A DNA stretch of 64,000 nt, taken from Litoditis marina. Lineage: Eukaryota; Nematoda; Chromadorea; Rhabditida; Rhabditidae. Positions within the stretch are counted from its first letter, which is position 1. Each line of letters begins with the position of its first letter. Below, piece by piece: positions 12,721-25,807 of the stretch. Where the stretch lies: NCBI GenBank assembly GCA_964036275.1, contig OZ038435.1, positions 17,292,632-17,356,631 on the forward strand. Direction: 5' to 3'. A program made the position numbers and the translations under genes. Under the pieces are notes generated by a model that saw nothing but the letters and a program-made list of their open reading frames with translations, was not told the origin of the DNA and did not search any database.

Positions 12721-14019
12721 TGAGTCATCCCCACCTGAGACCTCGGCAACGTGCCAACGAAATTTCCAGACGGCTTTTCACCATGTTAATGATTTCCAAA
12801 ACACCAAAAGTTTTGCTAAGCACGGTGAACGTACGTTACAGTACGCAAGTAAACTTTCCTTCTTTTGATTTCTTTACTTATCATTTGAAGTTACATGGCA
12901 CGCTGCCAAAGTCTCAGTGGGAATGGCGAGAAGTATACGTGTTTTCGAAAGATACACGTTTTCCCGACCTACGTGAGAAAACTTGAAACTTCTAATAATC
13001 TAAACGGTTATTCCACGTGTTATCGGCTAATAACTAACTAAAATGTAAATAATTTTGTTTCACACCACATCAATCAAACTCTGTCTTTGATATGTTCGCG
13101 ATTAATGTTTATATAGTTATGATCTCGTCCGTAGTTCAAAGAATACAAACGTCCTTCTGTGTTTAAAATTGAACCGAAAACTAATTCATCTCACATATTT
13201 TGGCTGTGTACTATATTATTTCTGTTTCTTACAATGTTTTTCGCGTTTAAAGTTTTTGTTCGTTTGATTTTAGAATACTATGCAATGGTAATCGGGATGA
13301 ACCTATACTGCTGTTATTATTATCGAAGTATATTCAAAAAGGTAATAAAAATCTGCATGCAGAAATGTGTTTCTACTCCAATAACAGAATGTGATCTCAT
13401 TACTTCAATCAAACTATAAACTATAAAACCTAAATGTGGTGTTCATAGCTCTCTAGTCAATCTATAGATTTTCATTTATGTTTTTCTTGTGTACTAACAA
13501 TAAAAGATTTCAGATTTATCATTTCTCTCAATTAGTTCATATTATTATATTGTAAACATATGTGCATGAACAGACGTGGAGATCAATATATTAAAATAAT
13601 GGGCAAAATGTAAACAAAAAGAAAAAGAAGATAAAGCTCTATGGTTACCAAATGACTAAAATTGGTACATTGCAAGGTCATTTAGAGGTAACACCAAAAA
13701 AAAAACTGTAAACACATTTTCACACCATACTTTACGAAAAATGCACGAAAAATTGCAAATGACTATACAAAAATAGAGAAGGGTCTGTATATGAGCTAGG
13801 GTTGTTAATTTTGTACTAAAACAAACTCTGAATTCGGTTTTCTTTCTACATTTCTAAATGTTGAAATTGAAGTGGATTAAAGGTATGGGGCTGAACTGAA
13901 TGCCAAAACAAACACACTTTTACAGCGAAATCGAATTTCCAGTCAGTCCCCCTTTAACAACCCAAACCTTTCTTATTACCAGCTTAGAACACCCAAATAA
14001 ACAACAACAACAACAACAT
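12721..14019. other. Intergenic stretch, no gene seen
   Basis: AT-rich DNA between the membrane-protein gene and the 3' end of mett-10. Short open frames (for example 13159-13419) have no splice-site or protein support. A CAA-repeat (13998-14016) abuts the mett-10 stop codon. Confidence 0.5.
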
Positions 14020-17000
14020 CTATTTGTTTTTCAATCTGTTTCTCAGATATTGAATCAGTTGATGTAGTGACTGTTTGGAGCCCTCGACGAATTCAAAGAT
14101 CAAACTACAATTGGAATTGGCCCGGATGACGTCATTCCTCGTGACGCGGACCCCGAAGCGGATCAGATAGTTCTGGGGGCAGGACGCGGGCAGATAAGTC
14201 TGGAATCGGCATACTAGGCTACGCTGATCACAGAGAACATACAAGAGCTTTCATGTACTACTAGAACTACATAAATTTGAAATAAAAAACTAGTAAATTA
14301 TTTTTATTGTACAGAACATAATGTGCTTGATTATTTCGTTGCTTGACTACTCGAGAGATACTATATAGAAGTCCAAACAAGCAAAAAAAAGGAGATATTC
14401 GCACTACAAAAAGGAACCAGTTTTCTTTTAAAGATTGGTGAAAACTCATGACTCTGCATCACAAATAGACCAATTCTCCCCATTTCAACAAACAAAAGAA
14501 CGATTTTTTCAACTTTCTCGCCTATACGGGCAACTTTACTGGAATATGCTTAGAACCAGCTTGATTCACCTACCAACAAGAAATCTCACCTGTATGGCTA
14601 CCGTAGTCCACTTGTCCTGCACATCTACCGTGTGACAAGAATCGATGTTCCCTGCGGTGGATAGCGAATCTCGCCCGTCCCCCTCCCCCAGGCGAGTCTG
14701 CACGCCAGCGTCTATCTGGTGGAGACTGGAATAAAATTATAAACAATCAGAGCAAATTAGCAACAACTATTTATTGATCATTATATGAATGGGCTCAGTA
14801 AAAGATGTACTCAAAAATCGTTTCGACCCTGAAACGACCCTGATTCAGGGTCGAAACGATTTTTGAGTGCATCTTTTACTGAGCCCAAAAACGACCCTGA
14901 TTCAGGGTCGAAACGATTTTTGAGTACATCTTTTACTGAGCCCCAGCCCAAAAACGACCCTGATTCAGGGTCGAAACGATTTTTGAGTACATCTTTTACT
15001 GAGCCCAAAAACGACCCTGATTCAGGGTCGAAACGATTTTTGAGTACATCTTTTACTGAGCCCAAAAACGACCCTGATTCAGGGTCGAAACGATTTTTGA
15101 GTACATCTTTTACTGAGCCCAAAAACGACCCTGATTCAGGGTCGAAACGATTTTTGAGTACATCTTTTACTGAGCCCAAAAACGACCCTGATTCAGGGTC
15201 GAAACGATTTTTGAGTACATCTTTTACTGAGCCCAAAAACGACCCTGATTCAGGGTCGAAACGATTTTTGAGTACATCTTTTACTGAGCCCAAAAACGAC
15301 CCTGATTCAGGGTCGAAACGATTTTTGAGTACATCTTTTACTGAGCCCAAAAACGACCCTGATTCAGGGTCGAAACGATTTTTGAGTACATCTTTTACTG
15401 AGCCCAAAAACGACCCTGATTCAGGGTCGAAACGATTTTTGAGTACATCTTTTACTGAGCCCAAAAACGACCCTGATTCAGGGTCGAAACGATTTTTGAG
15501 TACATCTTTTACTGAGCCCAAAAACGACCCTGATTCAGGGTCGAAACGATTTTTGAGTACATCTTTTACTGAGCCCAAAAACGACCCTGATTCAGGGTCG
15601 AAACGATTTTTGAGTACATCTTTTACTGAGCCCAAAAACGACCCTGATTCAGGGTCGAAACGATTTTTGAGTACATCTTTTACTGAGCCCATTTATATAA
15701 TTATTTATTGATCGTTTTGGGGATGTTCTAAATGAAACCTACCGTAATCTCTTCGTACTGGGTTCGTTTAACTGCTCGGCAGCCCGTCTCCTCAATCGCT
15801 GGTTGGTCCACGTGGAAACCGAGGCTTCACATTGAAACTGAAAATCGATAATTGGAAATAAAATAAAACTATAGCTGTACCTCTCATTTTTCTGGTAGTG
15901 CAGAGACCCCCAAAACCCCGTCATATTGCTATTTCTCCTCTTGTATATCACATGCTTGCATGTAAATAAATCAATCAAACCCGACTATTGGACTGTTATT
16001 TGTTATCTAACTTTTCGCATTGAATAAAACGATTTTGCAGCGTAAGGATCCTTCCTAATTTCGAATAAATTTGCAACCAGAGACGGAAAACTTGAAGAAA
16101 TTTAGCGTTGAGCCCGACATCTTTCCACAACACGAAAACCCGATTTTCCCAAATACACCATTCAATAACCAGAACACATACCGTAACCGCGTTCTCGGTA
16201 GTGTGTTTGTGAACCTGCACATCCAACTGTCGCAGCTCGCCCTCGATCCATTTCTCCGGTGGAATTGGCAGGGCAGCCAGCTGGTCCCCGGGAATCATCA
16301 GCAATGGCTTCACTGTCTGGAAAATTGAAAATGCCAGTCAGAACAACGCTAGTGCAAACTAAATTTATTTTAGTAATACAAATTTCTTTCATCTATTTTA
16401 ATTTAAACATTTAACAAATAACAAACTATTACACAACATTACTGCACCAGTTCTGACCAATTCCAACCCTCATGTGTACCTAGCTGGAATTGAACTCACG
16501 AGCCTCAGACCCGTACGGCGCACACTACCACTAAACTGAGCTACTCGACCACTCTTAATTCATACACCAATTAGTAAAAAGTGGGGGAACCAACAAATGT
16601 GTGAGTTGTGTTTGGTTCGACCTCGATATCAGCAAAAAGTGAACGATACGAATTGCTGTGATACTGTAGCAGAAGTATTCTGCAAAAATAGAACAATACA
16701 AATGTTGCACAATGGTTCACGAAGCCCGCATGATATTTCAGAAATTGCCGAAGGGTATTTCATGTGTACTTTGACGACATGCGTGCGTTGTGAACCATTG
16801 TGCAACATTTGTATTGTTCTATTTTTGCAGAATACTTCTGCTACAGTATCACAGCAATTCGTATCGTTCACTTTTTGCTGATATCGAGGTCGAACCAAAC
16901 ACAACTCACACATTTGTTGGTTCCCCCACTTTTTACTAATTGTCCTTTTTTTGCTAGTTGTACTCCTACAACTTCATATGTTGCCTATTCACAGAGTGGA

Positions 17001-20000
17001 TCTTGTGAACTCATTATATTATTATGGAAATCTCAGTTTTGTGTGTGCACGAAGCCGAATGCAGACCATAAAATTGCTGATGTTGTAATATAACGCAGGT
17101 TACTGGCTCTGTGACTATCAACAACTGAACAAAAACGCTAAACGTTCCGATTGACATGTACACCGCTTTTAGCGGCGATAAGCGATGGGGATTGGCGCCA
17201 TTGACAAATCTACAATTAGAGACACCAACTCACTTACAATATAGCCATTATTTCCAATACCACATCAAAAAACTTCGTTGAAACTTTTTTTTCATTCCTG
17301 CGTCAATTGACACACGCGTCTGGCGCCAGAACGAAACGAAATTTTCTAGGTTTTTGAGCTACCAGTACACACTACATGTGTCAATTACTGATTGGAGCAA
17401 TATTCAAACTATTCAATTGTCAGTTTCGTGTGTTATTGTTTTGGCGCCATTTGGCATCTGTTCCGAGCCAGACGATAAAATTCGATTTTGAATTTGTGGA
17501 TCTTTATTTCACATTGGAATATTCAATATCTGTTAACTTGAAACAGTTTGATTGACGATAACTGATATTTTTCCAACTTTGGCGCCAGCGCACAGTGCCA
17601 ACAGAACTTTTTTTGATTTTCAGATTGAGCATCTTACTTGCCATGTGATAGTTATTTAGTGTACCGAATTTCAGACGATTCCATTGACGCTGTCGTGAGT
17701 TTGGGTTTTGGCGCCATCTGGCGCCTGGTTCGAGCGCCAGAAGGAAAATTTCAGTTTTGAAAAAATACTTTCACACTTTCCACCAAAATATTCAATTTCT
17801 ATTAGTGTTCAACATTTTAGTTGATGATAAATAGTGTTTTGCCGTTTTCGGCGCCAGCGCCGGGCGCCAATGATGATGTATTCATCTCATATTTGGCGCG
17901 ACGGGCTAACTTTTGCATTTTACCTCATGTTTCAAATTTCATCTAAATCGGTTCGGTAGTTTTTCCAATAGTGGTTTTTGGCGCCTATTGGCCCCCGCGC
18001 CTGGCGCCAATGAGGAGCTATACATCTCATATTTGGCGCGACGGGCTAAATTTCGCATTAGAACTCATGTTTCAAATTTCAGCTAAATCGGTTCGATAGT
18101 TTTTCCAATAGTCGTTTTTGGCGCCTATTGGCGCCCGCGCCCGGCGCCAATGAGGAGCTATACATCTCATATTTGGCGCGACGAGCTAACTTTTGCCATA
18201 GAATAGATGTTTCAAATTTCAGCCAAATTGGTTCAGTAGTTTTTCCACTACGATGCGGACAGAATTCCGTGAGGGACGAGGGAGGAGGGACGAGGGACGA
18301 ATTACGGCGGAACTTTTCAACAACGACACGAAACCATAACTCAAGCGAAAATAATCCGATTTGGCTGAAATTTTCACACAATGTTCAATTCGTGATTCTC
18401 TAACGTTCTCTCCTTTTAGTTTTCGAAAAAAGAATATGTTTGAAGATTTTTGTTAATTAAAAGGAAAAAACGAGTCCACAATGGCCAAACCAAAGACAAC
18501 TCACGCAGAGCGCTTCGCGCTCCGCGCGATATCTGTTCAACGTTTCCAAAGTTAGTTCACTGGATTTTCCCCGTCGACATTTCATATAAAATTCGAGTCG
18601 CAAACCAGGTAAACTCCCAAATCAGATAAACAAGAAAGTTTCAAGAGAAATGTAAAGTTCTAAATGTCGAAGCATGAAATACTATGACAGATACCACCAA
18701 CCTCCTCTACCACCAAATCTGGTCGAAATGTCCACGCGAGGACCCATCGTTGGGTTCTTCCCTGATTCAGGGTCCCCACCACATACCGTACCCCCAGAAC
18801 TCGCGACAGGTGGGTCTTCAGGGCAGCCACACTACTCTTCTTACCCAACATCGAGGTGTAGATTCTGAAAACGAACCGGTTTCTTTATGAAGTGTAGGTG
18901 AAGTATAGTCTTTTTCATTCCTACTGAGACTCCTACAGTAGGATTTCGAAACTACCAAACTGTTTTTCTCACTCACTTATGATCGGAAAGGTTTAGGATT
19001 TTGGCACCTCATTCTCGTGTTCTCTGGTACAGTAATGAAACAAGATGATTTTTAATTAATTGAATTTTCAGCTTCACAACAGCCTTCGGAAAGTTTGAAA
19101 GGTTACTGTAGGAGTCTCAGTAGGATTGGTGGAAACTACAATAATGCTAAATCAGTGCCATAATCCAGTAAAGTTGTCCGATAGCATAACAAATTGAGCA
19201 AACGGGCTCTCTTCTCCTTCTCGATCGCCAACGGAAAGGTTTTCTATTTTTAATGCAAAATAAAATAATTTTATTTGTTTAATCGAAAAACTGGTTCCTT
19301 TTCTATAAAATACTGATGTGCGCTAAAACCGTTTCCAATTTACAAGCAATGAGAATTTGAGAGGTAACCAACATCTTTGATCGGGATGAGCTTTATGAAT
19401 TATGAAAGTTTTTTCCTTCAAAATGCAGGCCGAACACGAACACATAAAAAGTAATTCGAATAAACAAAACTCCAACCAAACTCACTGCACTTGTGTCTGC
19501 ATCAGAATGCTTTCCTCGATCATTTTCCCCACAAAAGCCACCTCTCCGCCCTGAAACAGGGAAAATGACACTTTGGCAGGTGGGACTGGCACGAAAGTTA
19601 TGCGCATGACTCACCCTCTCAAAGAATTAGCAAACAGGGAACAGACTAAAATTATGAGTAAAACTTCATCTATTTTCGAGGCCAAAAATTAAGTATTCCC
19701 AGTTTTCGAAAATGACACAAAAACAGTTGAGATCAATAAAAACTGCTTGGAACAAAACAATCGATTATCCTGACCTACCTCCAATTGCAACTCATTCTCT
19801 CAACAACAAAAGCACCAGTTCCGTAAAATGCGAGTATTTTCGGCCATTTTCACAAATGCAACAAACAGACAGCAAAAATCGATATAGAATACCCCTGACC
19901 TACCTCCACCTGCAACTCGTTCTTGCGTGCCAATGTGGCCGATCGGGGAGGGGGTCGCCAGGAGGTCAAGTCGGGAATGACGTCACAATTGTTGTTGAGG

Positions 20001-23000
20001 ACACCGGTCGGGCAGTCCTGGTCCGGCACGAATTTCTGGAACGGAGGCGGCAATAAACAATGAATAGATTAAGAAAAATACGATTTTCAACAAAAAATTA
20101 TTGGGAAAACAGATCCCCTTCACTGGAGGGATTCCACGGTCCGCTGACCGGGGGACCCTTAACTATTTAACAGACTGGACGAGAGAGGACCTATAACTAT
20201 TTGACATTTTACCGATGACACGGGATTGGTCCACATAATCGTCCTGCCTTGAAATAGGACGAAAGGCAGCGGCGCGAATGTGTAATTGATTAGATGATAA
20301 GTATCGATTGAGCGGAGATCAAAGTATGACCTATGACCGTAACTTATGAGCTTACCTTTTCTGTCTCTTCTGACTCGAAAAACGGCGGATTACACATACA
20401 AAACGTAAATCCGGTATCCGGGAACTGGCGGGCAATTTCCTGAAGAAAAAAACCACATTCAATCAATTATAAATACCATCAATCCATACCATTACAAGTG
20501 GCCGGAAAGCAAAACACCTACTTTCATTACCCAAGCTCACTGTTTGAATTTGAAACTAAAATCATACTCGAAAATCTTATTTAATACGTATTTTTGACCT
20601 ATATCTCGTCATTTTTGTCGCTAAGCTAGATTGTTAGCCAAATAGCCACCCAAAAATTGAGTCACCGCTAATTTGAGTCACAGAAATTTGGATAGAATAC
20701 GGAGAAAGACGATTTTCCGTTGCCTACCTTGAGAATAGAAGATTCCTCCACCAAAGCTACCTTCACTGACTCGTCCAGCTTATTTTGTTGCACGTTTCTG
20801 CAATATAGGTGAGCTGTACATTTTCTGAACATCTGTTATTTTTTCTATTACAGAAACAGAACTCATATTATTAAAACGATTGTGGCAAGATTGTGATCTG
20901 GGTTTAGGTTCAAACAATCTGAAAAAAGAAACCTCTGTTTCGATTCAAACTGCAAACACGAATAACTGTGAGATTTTTAACAGAAATTGCCCTGTTTAAA
21001 ACCTGTTTAGTAGTTCAGTTATACAAACAGGATGCTCAAGATCTCGTGTTTCAAACCACAGAAACAAGGCCCTAACACCCGAATTCTCGAATCTTGGAAG
21101 GGATATTCAAACACGATGAATGAAGCAAAACAACGATGACAAATAAACAAAAAACAACCACAACAACGAAACCAGCTACCTATGTGCATTTTCAGCCGCC
21201 ATTTCATCGGCGTCCGTCGCTATGAATTTCCAACCGAAATGACGAACTCCCAACAATGCGTGGACACACGAGGCACCCGTACCTTAAATTATATGGTTAG
21301 AACGGTTTTTATAATCTGAATCCGAGTTTAACATAAACACCATACCCCAGTAAGCTCCGACTAAGCGACAATAAGTAAGCCGTTTTTTGATGTAAACACG
21401 GTAACATTTAGGATTTAACCTCAAAAGTAGACTGATTTTCATTTTCAGTAGTTCGTTTTTCGAACTTTTCTGACTATTCGGACAGCCTTGCTGGTGTATG
21501 ATAAACACCCATATCTTTGCCTTTCCTTTGGTGAAAAAAACTGGGAATTTTCACTTATTAAGAAATAAACCCTAAAATAACAAATATGGAAAGTCTTCTA
21601 CAAGGGACCTGTTTCTCGAGGTGGAAGCCTCAAATTCGAACGCTACACTTTCACATTTTCAGTCTTTTTGCCTCAACCCCATTAAAAATTTCAGTAATAT
21701 TTCCCTTTTTTAGGCATTCATTAACTTAGATTTCTTAGAAAACAAATTAACTGAAATGTACTAAGCTACTGAGACCTGAGATGTAATAATATAAATACTT
21801 AAACACAACGTACCAACATCGATTCCGACTACGTCTTGACTGAGATTATTCCTCTTCAAAAGATCTTCGATCCATAACAAATAGTTGAGTTTCTGTGGGA
21901 TTCGGGGGACAAGGGAGCCTTTTGGGAGATTTACCTGTTAAATACTGAAGTTGAAGATAACTAAGATTTTAATAGTTTATACTTACTCCAATTATTTCGA
22001 TTCTCTTCCGCTTCGTATTGTTAATATCGAACAAATGTAAAATAAATGTGAGTAGTTAAACTGGACTGATAGCAATTCATAGTAAACTCGAAAAAAATCA
22101 ATCACAGTGGAAGTCAAACTTACGACGAAAAGAAATCCGTTTTTAGATTCAAACACGCAAAAAATCAATGAAATCACATCAAAAATGGACCAATTCTCTT
22201 GTTTTTGAAGGAAAAGTGCCCGTTTTTCGAGCTTTTGTGACTATTCGGACAACTTTAGTGAAGTATGAGCATGCACAAAAAAGCTCACCTCCAAATCGAA
22301 GTCCTTTTTGAAGAGAGCTCGCGTTAGGGCTCGCACCGCATCATCCTCTTGGAAATTCACCTGGATCTGTAATGATAGATTGATAAACGCATAAACTCCT
22401 ATATCATCTGGTAAAAGCAGCTATTTTCTGGCTATTATGGCATGTTGTGACAACAAGGACATGAAGAGCTTCGTTGGAATACAAGAGCGATGACCTAACA
22501 TTAACGTGGTATTGAACGACTTTACCGTTCAGAATAGAAAATCCAACAACTTTCTGAAACTTGAGAGTTGAAGGACAACCAGCCAAACATGTGTGAAATA
22601 CCCGCCAACTGCTCGCTTTTGTCCTATTTCTGGAACTTGCGCTCATTTTTTAGAAACGAAAACTATTTGAAACGCGGTAATCAAAATACGAGTAAAATAA
22701 TCACTTTTACAGGGGTCTCCTGTCCGATATAAAGGTAACGCACGTTTCTTTCAATTGAACTGAATGTGAACTATTGAACTATTACTATGAACTGAACCGT
22801 TGGGTTTCAAAGTAACGCTCTAGTTCACAACCTCCTATCTCGCTTTTACAATGAAAAAGAGGCTGCGGGTCCCCAATCTTACGAGTCCTACTTAACTATC
22901 TCATGCACACTTCAGTCACGTGACGCATGTGAGTCCACTCACGTGAGTCAAACTCAGACCAAACTAGTCGATACAAAATCTCACCTTCCCGTTGCTTCCC

Positions 23001-23107
23001 AACGTGCAGTGTTGCCGAAAATCAGCAAACTCCGAGGCCAGTTGTTTGAAATTCGGGGGAGAATCCTTGTATGGATTCCGCGGGTGCATAGATTTGTTTA
23101 ACGTCAT
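14020..23107 (-). CDS. mett-10: METTL16-family RNA N6-adenosine methyltransferase (METT-10)
   Basis: Thirteen exons, all in phase, give 494 aa: 22985-23107, 22289-22366, 21814-21934, 21180-21282, 20728-20797, 20356-20439, 19904-20035, 19486-19550, 18702-18864, 16182-16316, 15743-15837, 14590-14725 and 14020-14199. The N-terminus MTLNKSMHPRNPYKDSPPNF matches the METTL16 start. The SAM-binding motif GTGAS is at about 108-112 and the catalytic NPPF at 182-185. The QGRT.RW motif near 293-299 follows; the C-terminal part corresponds to the vertebrate-conserved RNA-binding region. From the family: it methylates U6 snRNA and, in worms, a 3' splice site of SAM-synthetase mRNA, in the nucleus. The exon 7 donor could be 9 bases shorter. 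Upstream of the start, a short uORF (MEMTTLKS) follows a TTTTTAG acceptor. Introns hold a minisatellite, a perfect hairpin and several MITEs. Confidence 0.95.
14787..15692. repeat. 57-bp minisatellite, about 14 copies, in a mett-10 intron
   Basis: Unit of 57 bp containing the palindrome CGACCCTGATTCAGGGTCG, AAACGATTTTTGAGTACATC and TTTTACTGAGCCC. Because 57 is a multiple of three, both strands are open for about 290 codons (repeat [19 protein letters not shown] on minus), but the array lies between mett-10 exons 11 and 12 and is spliced out. The left edge holds the unit in opposite orientation and both flanks read TTATATGAAT/ATTTATATAA, so the whole is bounded by inverted repeats of GGGCTCAGTAAAAGATGTAC. 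One related unit is at 55386-55445. Confidence 0.9.
16484..16553 (-). pseudogene. tRNA-like sequence in a mett-10 intron
   Basis: The minus strand reads GTAGCTCAGTTTAGTGGTAG (A box) and, about 30 bp on, GAGTTCAATTCCAGCT (B box). The acceptor ends (GGTCGAG / AGCTAGG) do not pair well, so a tRNA relic or the head of a SINE is more likely than a functional tRNA. Confidence 0.5.
16568..16942. mobile_element. Inverted repeat with 153-bp arms and 69-bp loop
   Basis: 16568-16720 and 16790-16942 appear to be exact reverse complements, so the same short open frame is seen on both strands. The ends read CAATTAGTAAAAAGTGGGGG. It lies in the 2.4-kb mett-10 intron between exons 9 and 10. Transcribed, it would fold into a long perfect hairpin. 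Confidence 0.9.
17150..18260. repeat. GGCGCC-rich tandem repeat in a mett-10 intron
   Basis: About 2.8 copies of a roughly 139-bp unit start at about 17865, 18004 and 18144. Each has GCGCCAATGAGGAGCTATAC, ATATTTGGCGCGACGGGCTA and ends TTTTTGGCGCCTATTGGCGC. Looser GGCGCC-containing sequence extends back to 17150. No coding frame was supported. Confidence 0.75.
20211..20255. repeat. Fragment of the palindromic GATTATGTGG MITE
   Basis: Only the right end (GACACGGGATTGGTCCACAT then AATCGTCC) is present, in mett-10 intron 6. Confidence 0.65.
21341..21500. mobile_element. MITE with CATACACCAGTAAGG ends, copy 1
   Basis: About 160 bp. Starts CATACCCCAGTAAG and ends CCTTGCTGGTGTATG, an inverted pair. 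Interior landmarks TGTAAACACG, AAAAGTAG and TGACTATTCGGACA recur in all copies. Lies in mett-10 intron 3. The most abundant family in the window. Confidence 0.85.
22105..22267. mobile_element. CATACACCAG MITE, diverged copy 2
   Basis: Shows the ACGACGAAAAGAAATCCGTTTT and TGACTATTCGGACAACTT landmarks but weak termini. In mett-10 intron 2. Confidence 0.6.
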
Positions 23108-24961
23108 CTTCACTTGTTTTTAAGATTTCAAAGTAGTCATCTCCATCGTGTTTGCAAACCCTAAAAACGTGTTAAAATCATTGAAACAAGTACCCAGTGA
23201 TAGGAGGAATGAGCGGTCACAACATATGATCAAAAACATCAACATTGAACATGATTAAAACTACTCAGGCGACCGCTTGCACCGGTACAGCACCAGTACA
23301 GCAGAAAGGGTCTGAGGTTCTAAAACGGCATCCTACTAGACCCTAGGCCACGCCCCTTAAAGTCTGCGGGGCGTGCAATATGAACGGTAAAATCAAAGCC
23401 GCTTCGAAATATTTTTTCCGTTCGTTTTCATCAATTGTTATTACTATAATCATTGTTATGTATGTATTTTACGCTTTTCTCATTAGTTCTAGTTGATTTA
23501 TTGTCGGAATAAGAACACACTCCAGCCGTTTTTTTGCTAATTGGCCAAATCTTTTGCTTATCACATTATCTTCTTTCAATCAATCCTTCTGTTGAGCTCA
23601 TTGAAGTGGTACAGAACCTGAACAACATCACAAAAAGGTACAGAACCTTAACAACATCACATTATCGCTCTAGTATGCGGTAAATGAGTATAAATCATGA
23701 GTTTCATGTTTCAGTTGTTCACCAGCCGCTGCCACAGCCAGCTATTGGATGGTGTGTTCAATGGAAAGTTGAGAGGTGCAGCATTTATGCCGGCTAAAGG
23801 TATGTATTTTCCATTGCCCTTTCTATATGACGTTCTTTTTAAACTTGAAAACTTGTGCAATCTGTTGTTGGTTCTTGGCAAGTTTGACGAGCGTTACGTA
23901 CCGCAATGATTTCAAAGGCAAAGCAATTTTAATTTTGTAGTCCACATTCAATGGGAAACGAAAAAGCAAACCCGTTGTCATTCTTGCCCCATCTATACTG
24001 GTTGGTTGCTTTGACAATGAGTCTGACCTCTGCATTTCAAAGCAATCCTGTTTGTGATGAATCTCCGAATAGATAGAACATATTTTTATCGGCAGACGAT
24101 AGAAGAAACCGCTTCATAGTTTGGTTTATTCCCCAGGTTTAGAAATGCAACTAGGTTGCTTTATGAACGCAACCAATCACTTTTCTCAAAAGTTTGCTTC
24201 TTGGTTTCATATTGAATGCAACCCGGTCGCTCGTGCGTATATCATATCTTATAACGTATTTTCTAAAATGAGAATTTGGTGTGTCAGTTGTCACATACAT
24301 GAACCTCTTGTAGAAGTTAGTTTCAATTGGTGAATTGCTGATGCTGTGGTAACCCGGCAAGCTGCGGTAACTGGGCTATACTCGAATTTTTCTCGAAAAT
24401 GGACGATTGCGAATCATATCAATGCCCAAGTTCCACTCTTGATTCCACACACCGCCAAGGCCTCCCATTAAGGGGGGAGTCGCGAACAAATTCTTGTGAA
24501 AAGTAGGGGTTGCGAACCGTCAACTAACGATTTTCCATTTTCATACAAAATCAGCTATAATCGTACGGAAATTAGTCGAATATTGCCGTTTTGGGGGGTC
24601 GCGACACGAGAAAACACGGAGGGGTCGCGAGAATTTTGAAGGATTAAGAGGCCCTTGGCGGTGTATGCTTGATTCGAAGTCGCTATTGGGGTTCTTTAAT
24701 TAGTTATTCTACCTTAGAGTGATGTTCAATTGTTAATTCTGCAATCTTTCCAATCTATACTACTACTATCCCACATTCCCACCCATATCGCGTGTAACTG
24801 ATACAATAAATATTAATATAGTGCTTTCCTCAAATATCCTATATCGAGATAACCTTAGTTTTTGTTTTTTGACTCACTCAGATCACTCTCATTATTTTCC
24901 TAATTATTGAACAAATTTCGACTTGTTAACTTTGTGGAAATTGATAGGTGAAGTCAAACAC

Positions 24962-25126
24962 TAGTAAGGTCAGACTGAGCGACAAAAATTAGTTCGTTTT
25001 CGTATGTAAACGAGTGAAAATTAATGATTTTTCATTAAAAGTTGACCCGATTGTCTTCTTTTCGGCTAAAAAGTAGTCCGTTTTTAGATTTTTTCTGACT
25101 ATTCGGACAACCTTACTGGGGTATGG
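24962..25126. mobile_element. CATACACCAG MITE, copy 3
   Basis: Runs from AGTAAGGTCAGACTGAGCGA to CCTTACTGGGGTATGG with the usual TGACTATTCGGACAACC block. A (TA)n tract follows at 25147-25168. Confidence 0.8.
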
Positions 25127-25235
25127 GTGAAGTAGTTACGTGGTAGCTATATATATATATATATATGAGAATGATACAAACGTGCGTACCGTCTGAAATA
25201 TGAGCACTAGATACAGATGGCACACCAATTCTTGT

Positions 25236-25807
25236 TTATGTTCTCATTCGTCTAGTTGGGGAGTTCCTCGTTTTTAAATTTCGATTACTAAAAGAAATGG
25301 AACGAGATACTATAAACTTTTTGTGATAACCAAAGTTGAGCATTTGCGGAGGGTTACTTTCGATCGTGCGGTAACCGTTATATGGAAAGTTGACAGCTAC
25401 CTCTTGTAAACATTTCCAAGATGTTGTAGTATTCGTAAAATCGCTTGAACTTGTACATCGTCTGTTAGGTTCAAACTCGGCTAATTTGTGTACCATAGAC
25501 CTGATTTCGTAAATCATGACGTTCACATAACCTTCACTTAACATATATTGTTTCTGCAATACTGACTGAAAAATTGATATGATTAGTCATCAGTCATCCT
25601 TTAGTTGCTGGTTTACTGCCAACTGCCGAGTACACCGTAAGTCATATTGCGGCTTCGCTGTTCATTATTGAATACCAAATTGTCATAGTTGCTCGCATCT
25701 TCAACGTGCACTGGTATCGGTCCTGTATGACATTTTATTTCGAACAGGATTCGGGACTGGATACGAATGTAATATTCAAGTTTGAGTTTGACATAATAGG
25801 AAGGCAT
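25236..25807 (-). CDS. Possible orphan gene fragment, two candidate exons
   Basis: On the minus strand an ATG at 25807 opens about 58 codons (MPSYYVKLKLEYYIRIQ...). A TTTTTCAG acceptor at about 25570 leads into a second open stretch beginning SVLQKQYMLSEG and running to the stop at 25236. Frame can be kept with a donor at TTG|GTATTC. No domain is recognised and coding could be chance. It may belong to the decayed inverted duplication centred near 28.65 kb. Confidence 0.25.
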